Origin: Rhizobacter sp. AJA081-3 | GTDB lineage: Bacteria > Pseudomonadota > Gammaproteobacteria > Burkholderiales > Burkholderiaceae_C | NCBI RefSeq assembly: GCF_017795745.1 | Contig: NZ_CP059067.1 | Coordinates: 4,650,001-4,714,000, forward strand | Direction of reading: 5' to 3' | DNA length: 64,000 bases | Part shown: in pieces, positions 20,415 through 27,573 of the stretch | How positions within the stretch are numbered: position 1 is the stretch's first letter | Layout of the letters: every line of letters begins with the position of its first letter | Notes under the pieces: generated by a model | Databases searched by the model: none | The model's input: the letters and a program-made list of their open reading frames with translations, nothing else | Told to the model about the DNA's origin: nothing | Position numbers and translations under genes: made by a program

Positions 20415-21185
20415 GTGGCACGCACGGTCGACGAAACCGCACGCATCGCGCTGGCCTGCCTGGACCTGACCAGCCTGAATGACAGCGACAGCGAGGCCGA
20501 CATCGTGCGCCTGGCCGAACGGGCCGCTGCCGCGCCGGGCCGCGTGGCAGCCCTGTGCGTGTGGCCACGTTTCGTGCGCGTGGCCCGGTCCCATGCGCCG
20601 ACCGGTGTGGCCGTGGCTGCGGTGGCCAATTTCCCCGAGGGCGGCAACGACATCGAGCGCGCGCTGCGCGACACCGGCGAGATCGTGCAGGCCGGCGCGC
20701 AGGAGCTCGACCTGGTGCTGCCCTGGCGCGCGTTGACGACGGGCGACGACAAGGGCTGCGCCGCGCTGCTGCGCGCGGTGCGCCGCGCCAGCGAGGGCCT
20801 TCGCCTGAAGGTGATCCTGGAGAGCGGCGAGCTGGCCACACCCGCACTGGTGGTGCAGGCCTCGCGCATCGCGCTGGCCGAAGGCGCCGACTTCCTCAAG
20901 ACCAGCACCGGCAAGACGCCTCGCGGCGCCACGCCGGAAGCGGCACGGGTCATGCTGCAGGCCATCGCCGCCGATGTGCGTGTGGCGGGCCGCGCCGGCT
21001 TCAAGGCCTCGGGCGGCGTGCGCAGCGTGGCCGATGCGTCGGTCTACATCGACCTCGTCGAGCGCGCGCTCGGCGCCGACGCGCTGGTGCCGGCGCGCTT
21101 TCGCATCGGCGCGAGCGGGCTGCTCGCCGACATCGAGGCGGTGCTGGCCGGCCGCAGCAACGCGCCCGCAGCCGCCGGCTACTGA
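20415..21185 (+). CDS. deoC: Deoxyribose-phosphate aldolase
   Basis: A 256-residue class I aldolase cleaving 2-deoxyribose-5-phosphate to glyceraldehyde-3-phosphate and acetaldehyde. The Schiff-base Lys162 in FLKTSTGK, Asp99 in ELDLVLPWRAL and Lys197 in GFKASGGVR are present. The GTG start directly follows the pnp stop (TGA-GTG), with a GAGG ribosome site inside the end of pnp. The stop overlaps the convergent GST stop by 7 bases. With deoA and pnp elsewhere in the window it completes deoxyribonucleoside breakdown. Confidence 0.95.
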   Translation: MARTVDETARIALACLDLTSLNDSDSEADIVRLAERAAAAPGRVAALCVWPRFVRVARSHAPTGVAVAAVANFPEGGNDIERALRDTGEIVQAGAQELDLVLPWRALTTGDDKGCAALLRAVRRASEGLRLKVILESGELATPALVVQASRIALAEGADFLKTSTGKTPRGATPEAARVMLQAIAADVRVAGRAGFKASGGVRSVADASVYIDLVERALGADALVPARFRIGASGLLADIEAVLAGRSNAPAAAGY

Positions 21186-21904
21186 GCCGGCTTCACGCGC
21201 TGCGGGATGGCCAGCCCGCGCGCCACCGCCGGACGCGCCATGAACGACTTCAACACCCGCTGCACGTTGGCGAAATCGGCAAAGCCGACCAGTTCGCCCG
21301 CGCCGTAGAAGCCCACCAGGTTGTTGACCCACGGGAAGGTGGCGATGTCGGCGATGCCGTACTCGTCGCCCATGATCCACAGCCGCCCTTCGAGGTGCTT
21401 GTCGAGCACGCCGAGCAGGCGGCGCGACTCGGCGACGTAGCGGTCGCGCGGGCGCTTGTCTTCGTAGTCCTTGCCGGCGAACTTGTGGAAGAAGCCGAGC
21501 TGGCCGAACATCGGGCCCACGCCGCCCATCTGGAACATCAGCCACTGCAGGGTCTCGTAGCGCGCGGCCGGGTCGGTGGCGAGCAGCCGGCCGGTCTTCT
21601 CGGCCAGGTAGACGAGGATCGCGCCGGATTCGAACAGTGCCAGCGGCCGGCCGCCGGGCCCGTCGGGGTCGAGGATGGCGGGGATCTTGTTGTTCGGATT
21701 GAGCGAGATGAACTCCGGCGACAGCTGGTCGTTCGTGTCGAAGCTCACCAGGTGCGGCTCGTAGGGCAGGCCGGTTTCCTCGAGCATGATCGACACCTTC
21801 ACGCCGTTGGGCGTGGGCAGCGAATACAGCTGCAGCCGCTCGGGATGCTGCGCGGGCCACTTGCGGGTGACGGGAAAGCGGGACAGGTCAGAGAGGTCGG
21901 TCAT
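21179..21904 (-). CDS. yghU: Glutathione S-transferase / disulfide-bond oxidoreductase, YghU-like
   Basis: A 241-residue two-domain GST. The thioredoxin-like N-terminal domain has the Asn-for-Ser/Tyr active-site region TPNGVKVSIMLEETGLPYE and the cis-Pro motif NKIPAI, then ALFESGAILVYLAEKTG. The helical C-terminal domain carries the YghU landmark MFGQLGFFHKFAGKDYEDKRPRDRY (in part) and GDEYGIADIATFPW. YghU-type proteins reduce disulfides and organic hydroperoxides with glutathione. It stands alone and converges on deoC. The open frame extends upstream, but MTDLSDLSRF is the family start. Confidence 0.88.
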   Translation of the reverse strand: MTDLSDLSRFPVTRKWPAQHPERLQLYSLPTPNGVKVSIMLEETGLPYEPHLVSFDTNDQLSPEFISLNPNNKIPAILDPDGPGGRPLALFESGAILVYLAEKTGRLLATDPAARYETLQWLMFQMGGVGPMFGQLGFFHKFAGKDYEDKRPRDRYVAESRRLLGVLDKHLEGRLWIMGDEYGIADIATFPWVNNLVGFYGAGELVGFADFANVQRVLKSFMARPAVARGLAIPQRVKPAQ

Positions 21905-21953
21905 TCGGTTCTCGGTCTGCGAGTGAGCGGGTGAGCAGGCGATTCTCCGCGTC

Positions 21954-23582
21954 TCACGGCCCCTTCGGCGGCCCGGCCTGCGCGAGTTCGATCTCGATGG
22001 CGGGGCCGTTGCTGCCCAGGCGGGCCCCCATCTCGGCCACGCGCCGGCGCACCGGCTCGAAACGCGACTGGGCCAGCCAGGCCGGCAAGGCCGCGGGCAT
22101 CTCGCCCCCTTCGGCAGCATGTGCGCCGATGCTCACCACCACGCGGCCCTGTCGCAGAAAGGTTCCCACCTCGAACCTGTCGCAGCGTTGCATCGGCGAG
22201 CCCTCTTCTGCGCAGGCCTGCAGCAGGTTCATTGTCACTTCGTTGAGGTGGTCGGGCACCAGCTCGCAGGCCGGCACGTCCTGCCCGGCGCGGAACTCGA
22301 TGGGCCGGCCGCGGAAGCGCCAGTCGAAGGAGAGGAACTCGCACACGGCCTTGACCATCGCGCTGACATCCACCCACTCGGCCGACTCGCTGCGCGCGGT
22401 CGCGAAGTCGGCGATCTGCCGCATCATGCGGGCGATGCGCAGGCTCTGCGCCTGCATCTCGCGCGACACGTCGCGCTGCGATTCAGGCAGCTCCGCGGCC
22501 AGCAGGTGGATCACCGCCAGCGGGTTGCCGACCTCGTGCGCGACGTTGGCCGCCATGGTGGCCAGCGTGGACATCTTCTCGCGGTGCCAGCGCTGCTCGC
22601 GCTCGGCCGCCTCCGCCTGCTCGCGCGCCTGCCGGTCGATGATGCGCTGGCCGATGCGAACGATCAGCAGCGAGGTGGCGTAGAGCAGCACCAGCAGGCC
22701 GCCGACGATGGCGAGGAACTCGTGCGAACTGCGCTCGACCTTCTGCTGGTTGGCGCGCGCGGCGCTCTCGATGCGCGCCTGGTTGGCGGTGCTGATCTGG
22801 GCGAACTTGCGCGATGCCGCCTTGCTCTGCTCGAGGAAGGGCGTGACGTCGGAGTACAGCTCGACGACGCCGATCACCACGTCGCTCCCGCCGGCGCGCA
22901 CCGGCACGTAGGTGGAGATGAGGTCGCGGTTCTCGACCACGCGCTCGAAGGCGCTGAAGCGGTCCCGGTGCGTCAGCTCGCTGGCGGCGCGGCCCTGCGA
23001 CGCGTTGCGCCAGCCGGCATTCTCGCCCGCGTACTCGCCGATCTGCCCGTGTTCCGACGAGTAGAAGGTCACGCCACGCAGGTCGAACACCTTGATCTTG
23101 AACACGGTGGTGTTGTGCATCGCCGCGTAGGCCTTGGCGTCCAGCGCCTTGAATGCCGGCAGCGCGACGATCCGCCGACCGATCTCGCCCCAGCAGGCGC
23201 GCCTCACGTCCAGGGGCTGGCCCTGCAGCGCCTTGCATCCGTCGATCGGTATGCGCTGCGCCGAGGCCAGGAAGGGCCCGAAGTCGCTCGTCCACATCAT
23301 GTTGGCCACCATGCGCGACAGGTTGACGTGGTTGGCCTCGTGCACGGCGAGCAGGCTGCTTCGCGCCGCCTCCTGATGCTGGCGGGCGAGTTCGTCCTGC
23401 GCCTGCGCGAAGAAGGCGGCCTGCTCCTTCTGCACCTGGGCGAAGAAGTCCTCCTCCATGCGCTGCAGGAAGAACAGGCTCACCGCCACCGCGGCGAATG
23501 CGACGAGCGTGGTCAGCGTGAAATAGCGCATCAGCCGGAAGCCGGCGGGCTGCGCACCCGGCCTGCGCGCGGGTTCCTGCAT
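21954..23582 (-). CDS. Membrane histidine kinase with degenerate ATP-binding domain
   Basis: A 542-residue protein with an N-terminal membrane helix (about 20-38), a periplasmic coiled-coil/Cache-like sensor region, a second helix (about 290-310), a coiled coil and an intact HisKA box ANVAHEVGNPLAVIHLL (His349). The following HATPase_c region is abnormal: the N box reads NEVTMNLLQACAEE, and no DxGxG (G1) or GxGxGL (G2) motif follows; the sequence instead runs VVVSIGAHAAEGGEMPAALP to an early end. It probably cannot bind ATP and may act as a phosphatase, scaffold or heterodimer partner. Start at MQEPARRP, with a GGAAGGA ribosome site. No regulator gene is adjacent. Confidence 0.85.
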   Translation of the reverse strand: MQEPARRPGAQPAGFRLMRYFTLTTLVAFAAVAVSLFFLQRMEEDFFAQVQKEQAAFFAQAQDELARQHQEAARSSLLAVHEANHVNLSRMVANMMWTSDFGPFLASAQRIPIDGCKALQGQPLDVRRACWGEIGRRIVALPAFKALDAKAYAAMHNTTVFKIKVFDLRGVTFYSSEHGQIGEYAGENAGWRNASQGRAASELTHRDRFSAFERVVENRDLISTYVPVRAGGSDVVIGVVELYSDVTPFLEQSKAASRKFAQISTANQARIESAARANQQKVERSSHEFLAIVGGLLVLLYATSLLIVRIGQRIIDRQAREQAEAAEREQRWHREKMSTLATMAANVAHEVGNPLAVIHLLAAELPESQRDVSREMQAQSLRIARMMRQIADFATARSESAEWVDVSAMVKAVCEFLSFDWRFRGRPIEFRAGQDVPACELVPDHLNEVTMNLLQACAEEGSPMQRCDRFEVGTFLRQGRVVVSIGAHAAEGGEMPAALPAWLAQSRFEPVRRRVAEMGARLGSNGPAIEIELAQAGPPKGP

Positions 23583-23877
23583 GTTCTTCTTTCCTTCCCT
23601 GAGAGCTCGCCCCGGCACATCGTAGCGCCCCGCCTCTCGAAGGCCGCGCCTGCCGAGCCCACGGGACTCGCCGGCATGCAAAGCCACCGCTACTTTGTGT
23701 TGCGGGGTGCCTCCTGGTAGGCATTTGTAACCTGAAGGCCGCCTCGCTCACAACTCGCAGCATCGCGCCGGCCGCCGCTGCCACAGTCCGGGCTCGCCTC
23801 CGCCCATGGTGGAGAGTACGACGAGTGCGCGATCCGACCACGGCCGCCTCGCGTTCATGACCGAGAGAGTTGACTCA
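23583..23877. other. Intergenic region between divergent kinase and lipoprotein genes
   Basis: This 295-base region separates the minus-strand kinase from the plus-strand lipoprotein and must hold both promoters. I see a short hairpin (GTGCCT/AGGCAT, near 23706-23724) and a GAGAGAG ribosome site just before the ATG at 23878, but no gene or confident promoter. Confidence 0.5.
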
Positions 23878-25275
23878 ATGACGAATATCAAGCGCCACGG
23901 GCAGGCTGGATCCCTCCAGGCACTCGCCCGGCCCGCTGCGGGCGGCACCCTGCGCCGCACCCACCAGACCGCCTGGACCCTGCTCTTCGCCGCTGCGCTG
24001 GCTGCTTGCGGCGGCTCCGAGCCAGACGCCCTGCAGCAGGCCTCTGGATCGCCTGCACCTGCTCCCGCGCCGGCACCTGCTCCCGCGCCTGCACCTGCAC
24101 CTGCACCTGCTCCGGCACCGGCACCGGCACCGGCGCCTGCTCCCGCACCGGCGCCGGCTCCCGCACCGGCACCCGCACCCGCGCCAGTGACCTCCAGCGC
24201 GCTGCTGGTCACGCTGCAGAACTTCGCCGAGACGGCCGCGCGCAACTGGAACTTCGCCGGCCACTCCGTCACCGACCAGTTCACCTCCGCCCAGGGCCGC
24301 TGGGACTACACCGACACCACCTACGAGCCGTGGCTGTTCGACCGCGCCGACGTCTGGCGCATGATGTTCGAGCTCACCCGCAACACGAAGTGGCAGACCC
24401 AGGCCAACAGCGACCTGGCCTACTACGAGTCGCGCCTGAGCGCCGAGGGCTTCTTCCTCAACAAGACCGGCGAGCAGGACACCAAGTACAGCTACGTGCA
24501 CCCCTGGAGCACGAACACCGCCAAGCAGACCGCCGCCTACAACGCCACCGTGGCCGGCTTCCCCAACACCTACAGCACCGGCGCCGGCCTGTGGACCGAG
24601 CGTGAGCTGTGGGTCGCGCTGAACGCCGCGGTGAAGTACCACACCGTCTCCAACAGCACCGCCGCGCTGTCGCGGGCGCAGGCCATGGTGGACCAGTGGG
24701 ACCAGGTCTGTGCCGGCCGCAAGGCTCCGCTGGTGAGCTACACGCAGCATGAGGGCGGTGGCCCCGGCGGCACCACGCCCTCGGACCTGATCAGCAGCCC
24801 GTGGATGAGCGCCCTGTACTTCCAGGCAGCTCGCCTGTACATCGAGAAGGTGCCCTCCGCGGCCAACCAGGTCTACCGCCAGGCCAGCGACTACTTCGAC
24901 TGGATGAACACCCCCGGCACGCGCGGCTTCTACTCGGGCTCGGAGGTCGGCTCCGAGTACGCCGGCCTGGTGTTCCCGTCCTACCTGGCCGGGGGCTCGC
25001 TGATCGGCGACGCGGGCCCGGACGTGGGCAACATGGACCACGCGCTGGACGTGGCCGGCTTCGTGGCCTTCGCCATCAAGGCCAAGACCGCCCTGGGCCT
25101 GCCCACCGCCGCCGCACAGCAGCGCCTGGCCGACATGAAGGCCACCGCCGTCGTCGCCTTCGCCGAGTCCACGCGCACCACGCTGTACCTGCCCAAGTAC
25201 CGCATCAACCCCCCGCGCAAGTTCAACTGGTGGACCCGCGGCCTGTACGAGCTCGTCGCCAACGGCGGCGCCTGA
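23878..25275 (+). CDS. Lipoprotein with Ala-Pro linker and (alpha/alpha)-toroid-like domain, copy 1
   Basis: A 465-residue predicted lipoprotein: basic leader, hydrophobic stretch LLFAAALAAC with lipobox Cys, a 45-residue alternating Pro-Ala linker (24052-24186) and a 362-residue C-terminal domain starting VTSSALLVTL. The domain is rich in aromatic-acid helices (YEPWLFDRADVWRMMFELT, GLWTERELWVALNAAVKYH), which suggests a glycosidase-like helical toroid, but I recognise no family and claim no enzyme activity. The protein is likely anchored to the outer membrane with the domain held away by the linker. The C-terminal domain is identical in sequence to that of copy 2. Start ATG 23878 has a GAGAGAG ribosome site. 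Confidence 0.8.
   Translation: MTNIKRHGQAGSLQALARPAAGGTLRRTHQTAWTLLFAAALAACGGSEPDALQQASGSPAPAPAPAPAPAPAPAPAPAPAPAPAPAPAPAPAPAPAPAPAPAPVTSSALLVTLQNFAETAARNWNFAGHSVTDQFTSAQGRWDYTDTTYEPWLFDRADVWRMMFELTRNTKWQTQANSDLAYYESRLSAEGFFLNKTGEQDTKYSYVHPWSTNTAKQTAAYNATVAGFPNTYSTGAGLWTERELWVALNAAVKYHTVSNSTAALSRAQAMVDQWDQVCAGRKAPLVSYTQHEGGGPGGTTPSDLISSPWMSALYFQAARLYIEKVPSAANQVYRQASDYFDWMNTPGTRGFYSGSEVGSEYAGLVFPSYLAGGSLIGDAGPDVGNMDHALDVAGFVAFAIKAKTALGLPTAAAQQRLADMKATAVVAFAESTRTTLYLPKYRINPPRKFNWWTRGLYELVANGGA
24052..24186 (+). repeat. Low-complexity Ala-Pro coding tract, 45 codons
   Basis: Alternating CCN/GCN codons encode an uninterrupted Pro-Ala run. The two-codon units vary between GCACCT, GCTCCC, GCGCCG and GCACCG, so the DNA is an imperfect hexamer repeat prone to length change. 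Confidence 0.95.
24187..25275 (+). repeat. Direct repeat, copy 1 (C-terminal domain)
   Basis: This 1089-base segment recurs at 26436-27524. Reading both copies I count three differences (24237, 25008, 25014), all synonymous. The identity begins after the Ala-Pro tract and ends at the stop codon. Confidence 0.95.
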
Positions 25276-25287
25276 CTCCACTTCTAC

Positions 25288-25303
25288 CGGCCCTCCGGGG
25301 CCG
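25288..25303 (+). terminator. GC hairpin after lipoprotein copy 1
   Basis: CGGCCC and GGGCCG flank a four-base loop 13 bases after the stop. The same hairpin occurs after copy 2. No T-tract follows. Confidence 0.4.
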
Positions 25304-25313
25304 TCTCGTCCCC

Positions 25314-25351
25314 AACGGGCGGGCCGACGCAGAGCGCGTCGCCCGCCCGTT
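25314..25351 (+). terminator. Strong hairpin downstream of lipoprotein copy 1
   Basis: AACGGGCGGGC and GCCCGCCCGTT form a perfect 11-bp stem with a 16-base loop, followed by CTCATTTGT. It is the best intrinsic terminator candidate between the two lipoprotein genes. Confidence 0.6.
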
Positions 25352-25506
25352 CTCATTTGTCGGGCGCCATGCAACAGGATCCCCGTATCGGTGCGTCGAT
25401 GTAACAACTGCATGCGCCGAAGGCTCGGCCAGGCGGCCGGGATCGGCGCATCACCGCGCGCATGGGTCGATTCAGGCGCTTTCGGTCTCTGGAGCACCCG
25501 TTACAT

Positions 25507-25535
25507 GACCACCCCCCCGTTACCGGGGGGTGGTC
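25507..25535. promoter_or_regulatory. Perfect 11-bp inverted repeat upstream of lipoprotein copy 2
   Basis: GACCACCCCCC and GGGGGGTGGTC flank a seven-base loop about 95 bases before the copy 2 ATG. It may be an operator or RNA hairpin. The remainder of the 353-base gap (25276-25628) holds the two hairpins above and no gene. Confidence 0.45.
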
Positions 25536-25628
25536 GGCGATCGATATGGTGCGGTCAGCAGACCCGAACTGTGCGTTGCGCGCCCTAGACGCGCACACGA
25601 TGAACCGAATCCAGAGGAATCGTTGGGA

Positions 25629-27524
25629 ATGAAACTCACACTGAACAAGACAGCCTTGGTCGTCGCGCAAGCGCTCACGGTCCTGGGCATGGCCGGCTGC
25701 GGCGGCAACGACGCGTCGAGCACCGACGTGTTGCTCGACGACAGCGAGATGGCACAGGCCGAGCGCCTGCGCTGGCGCTCGATGGACAAATCGGCACCGA
25801 GCGTATCCATCGACCAGCAAAGTGGCGACGTGGGCGGCACAGGGCAGATCAGTCTGTCGGGCCAGGCCAGCGACAACCTGCGGCTGTACCGCGTGCGCTG
25901 GTCCAACGACCGCGGCGGCAGCGGCAGGGCATCGCTTTCGGGCAACTACCTGCTGGCCACCTGGTCGGCCTCCCCCATCCAGCTGCAGACCGGCGCGAAC
26001 ACGATCACCGTGACCGCCGAGGACGCGGCAGGCAACCGGACCACGACCGCGACGACGGTGACACTTCCCGACGCAGCGCCGGCACCGGCACCCGCACCCG
26101 CTCCCGCACCGGCACCTGCTCCCGCACCGGCACCTGCTCCCGCACCGGCACCTGCTCCCGCACCGGCACCTGCTCCGGCGCCGGCACCTGCTCCGGCGCC
26201 GGCACCTGCTCCGGCACCTGCTCCGGCGCCCGCACCGGCACCCGCACCGGCACCCGCACCGGCACCCGCACCGGCACCGGCACCCGCACCGGCACCCGCA
26301 CCCGCACCTGCTCCCGCACCGGCGCCTGCGCCTGCGCCTGCTCCCGCACCGGCACCGGCACCTGCTCCGGCGCCTGCTCCCGCACCTGCACCTGCACCTG
26401 CTCCGGCGCCTGCACCGGCACCCGCACCCGCGCCAGTGACCTCCAGCGCGCTGCTGGTCACGCTGCAGAACTTCGCCGAGACGGCTGCGCGCAACTGGAA
26501 CTTCGCCGGCCACTCCGTCACCGACCAGTTCACCTCCGCCCAGGGCCGCTGGGACTACACCGACACCACCTACGAGCCGTGGCTGTTCGACCGCGCCGAC
26601 GTCTGGCGCATGATGTTCGAGCTCACCCGCAACACGAAGTGGCAGACCCAGGCCAACAGCGACCTGGCCTACTACGAGTCGCGCCTGAGCGCCGAGGGCT
26701 TCTTCCTCAACAAGACCGGCGAGCAGGACACCAAGTACAGCTACGTGCACCCCTGGAGCACGAACACCGCCAAGCAGACCGCCGCCTACAACGCCACCGT
26801 GGCCGGCTTCCCCAACACCTACAGCACCGGCGCCGGCCTGTGGACCGAGCGTGAGCTGTGGGTCGCGCTGAACGCCGCGGTGAAGTACCACACCGTCTCC
26901 AACAGCACCGCCGCGCTGTCGCGGGCGCAGGCCATGGTGGACCAGTGGGACCAGGTCTGTGCCGGCCGCAAGGCTCCGCTGGTGAGCTACACGCAGCATG
27001 AGGGCGGTGGCCCCGGCGGCACCACGCCCTCGGACCTGATCAGCAGCCCGTGGATGAGCGCCCTGTACTTCCAGGCAGCTCGCCTGTACATCGAGAAGGT
27101 GCCCTCCGCGGCCAACCAGGTCTACCGCCAGGCCAGCGACTACTTCGACTGGATGAACACCCCCGGCACGCGCGGCTTCTACTCGGGCTCGGAGGTCGGC
27201 TCCGAGTACGCCGGCCTGGTGTTCCCGTCCTACCTGGCCGGGGGCTCGCTGATCGGTGACGCCGGCCCGGACGTGGGCAACATGGACCACGCGCTGGACG
27301 TGGCCGGCTTCGTGGCCTTCGCCATCAAGGCCAAGACCGCCCTGGGCCTGCCCACCGCCGCCGCACAGCAGCGCCTGGCCGACATGAAGGCCACCGCCGT
27401 CGTCGCCTTCGCCGAGTCCACGCGCACCACGCTGTACCTGCCCAAGTACCGCATCAACCCCCCGCGCAAGTTCAACTGGTGGACCCGCGGCCTGTACGAG
27501 CTCGTCGCCAACGGCGGCGCCTGA
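25629..27524 (+). CDS. Lipoprotein with Ig-like domain, long Ala-Pro linker and toroid-like domain, copy 2
   Basis: A 631-residue predicted lipoprotein: signal with lipobox LGMAGC, an acidic segment, a bacterial Ig-like/cadherin-type domain (about residues 55-145; SVSIDQQSGDVGG, LSGQASDNLRLYRV, TITVTAEDAAGNRTTT), a 119-residue Pro-Ala linker (26079-26435) and the same 362-residue domain as copy 1. Thus the paralogues share the C-terminal domain and linker chemistry but have unrelated N-termini. The Ig-like module may bind a surface polymer. Start ATG 25629; the upstream open frame lacks a signal peptide. Function unknown. Confidence 0.8.
   Translation: MKLTLNKTALVVAQALTVLGMAGCGGNDASSTDVLLDDSEMAQAERLRWRSMDKSAPSVSIDQQSGDVGGTGQISLSGQASDNLRLYRVRWSNDRGGSGRASLSGNYLLATWSASPIQLQTGANTITVTAEDAAGNRTTTATTVTLPDAAPAPAPAPAPAPAPAPAPAPAPAPAPAPAPAPAPAPAPAPAPAPAPAPAPAPAPAPAPAPAPAPAPAPAPAPAPAPAPAPAPAPAPAPAPAPAPAPAPAPAPAPAPAPAPAPAPAPAPAPVTSSALLVTLQNFAETAARNWNFAGHSVTDQFTSAQGRWDYTDTTYEPWLFDRADVWRMMFELTRNTKWQTQANSDLAYYESRLSAEGFFLNKTGEQDTKYSYVHPWSTNTAKQTAAYNATVAGFPNTYSTGAGLWTERELWVALNAAVKYHTVSNSTAALSRAQAMVDQWDQVCAGRKAPLVSYTQHEGGGPGGTTPSDLISSPWMSALYFQAARLYIEKVPSAANQVYRQASDYFDWMNTPGTRGFYSGSEVGSEYAGLVFPSYLAGGSLIGDAGPDVGNMDHALDVAGFVAFAIKAKTALGLPTAAAQQRLADMKATAVVAFAESTRTTLYLPKYRINPPRKFNWWTRGLYELVANGGA
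26079..26435 (+). repeat. Low-complexity Ala-Pro coding tract, 119 codons
   Basis: An uninterrupted Pro-Ala run more than twice as long as in copy 1, made of the same hexamer units with local higher-order repeats (for example GCTCCCGCACCGGCACCT units near 26100-26170). Slippage is the obvious source of the length difference. Confidence 0.95.
26436..27524 (+). repeat. Direct repeat, copy 2 (C-terminal domain)
   Basis: Second copy of the 1089-base segment at 24187-25275, offset by exactly 2249 bases and without gaps. Confidence 0.95.
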
Positions 27525-27530
27525 TCCTCC

Positions 27531-27546
27531 CGGCCCCTCGGGGCCG
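27531..27546 (+). terminator. GC hairpin after lipoprotein copy 2
   Basis: CGGCCC-CTCG-GGGCCG lies six bases after the stop, equivalent to the hairpin after copy 1; no T-tract. The next gene starts at 27574. Confidence 0.4.
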
Positions 27547-27573
27547 TCTCGTCCATCGGGTAGGCTGCGCCTC

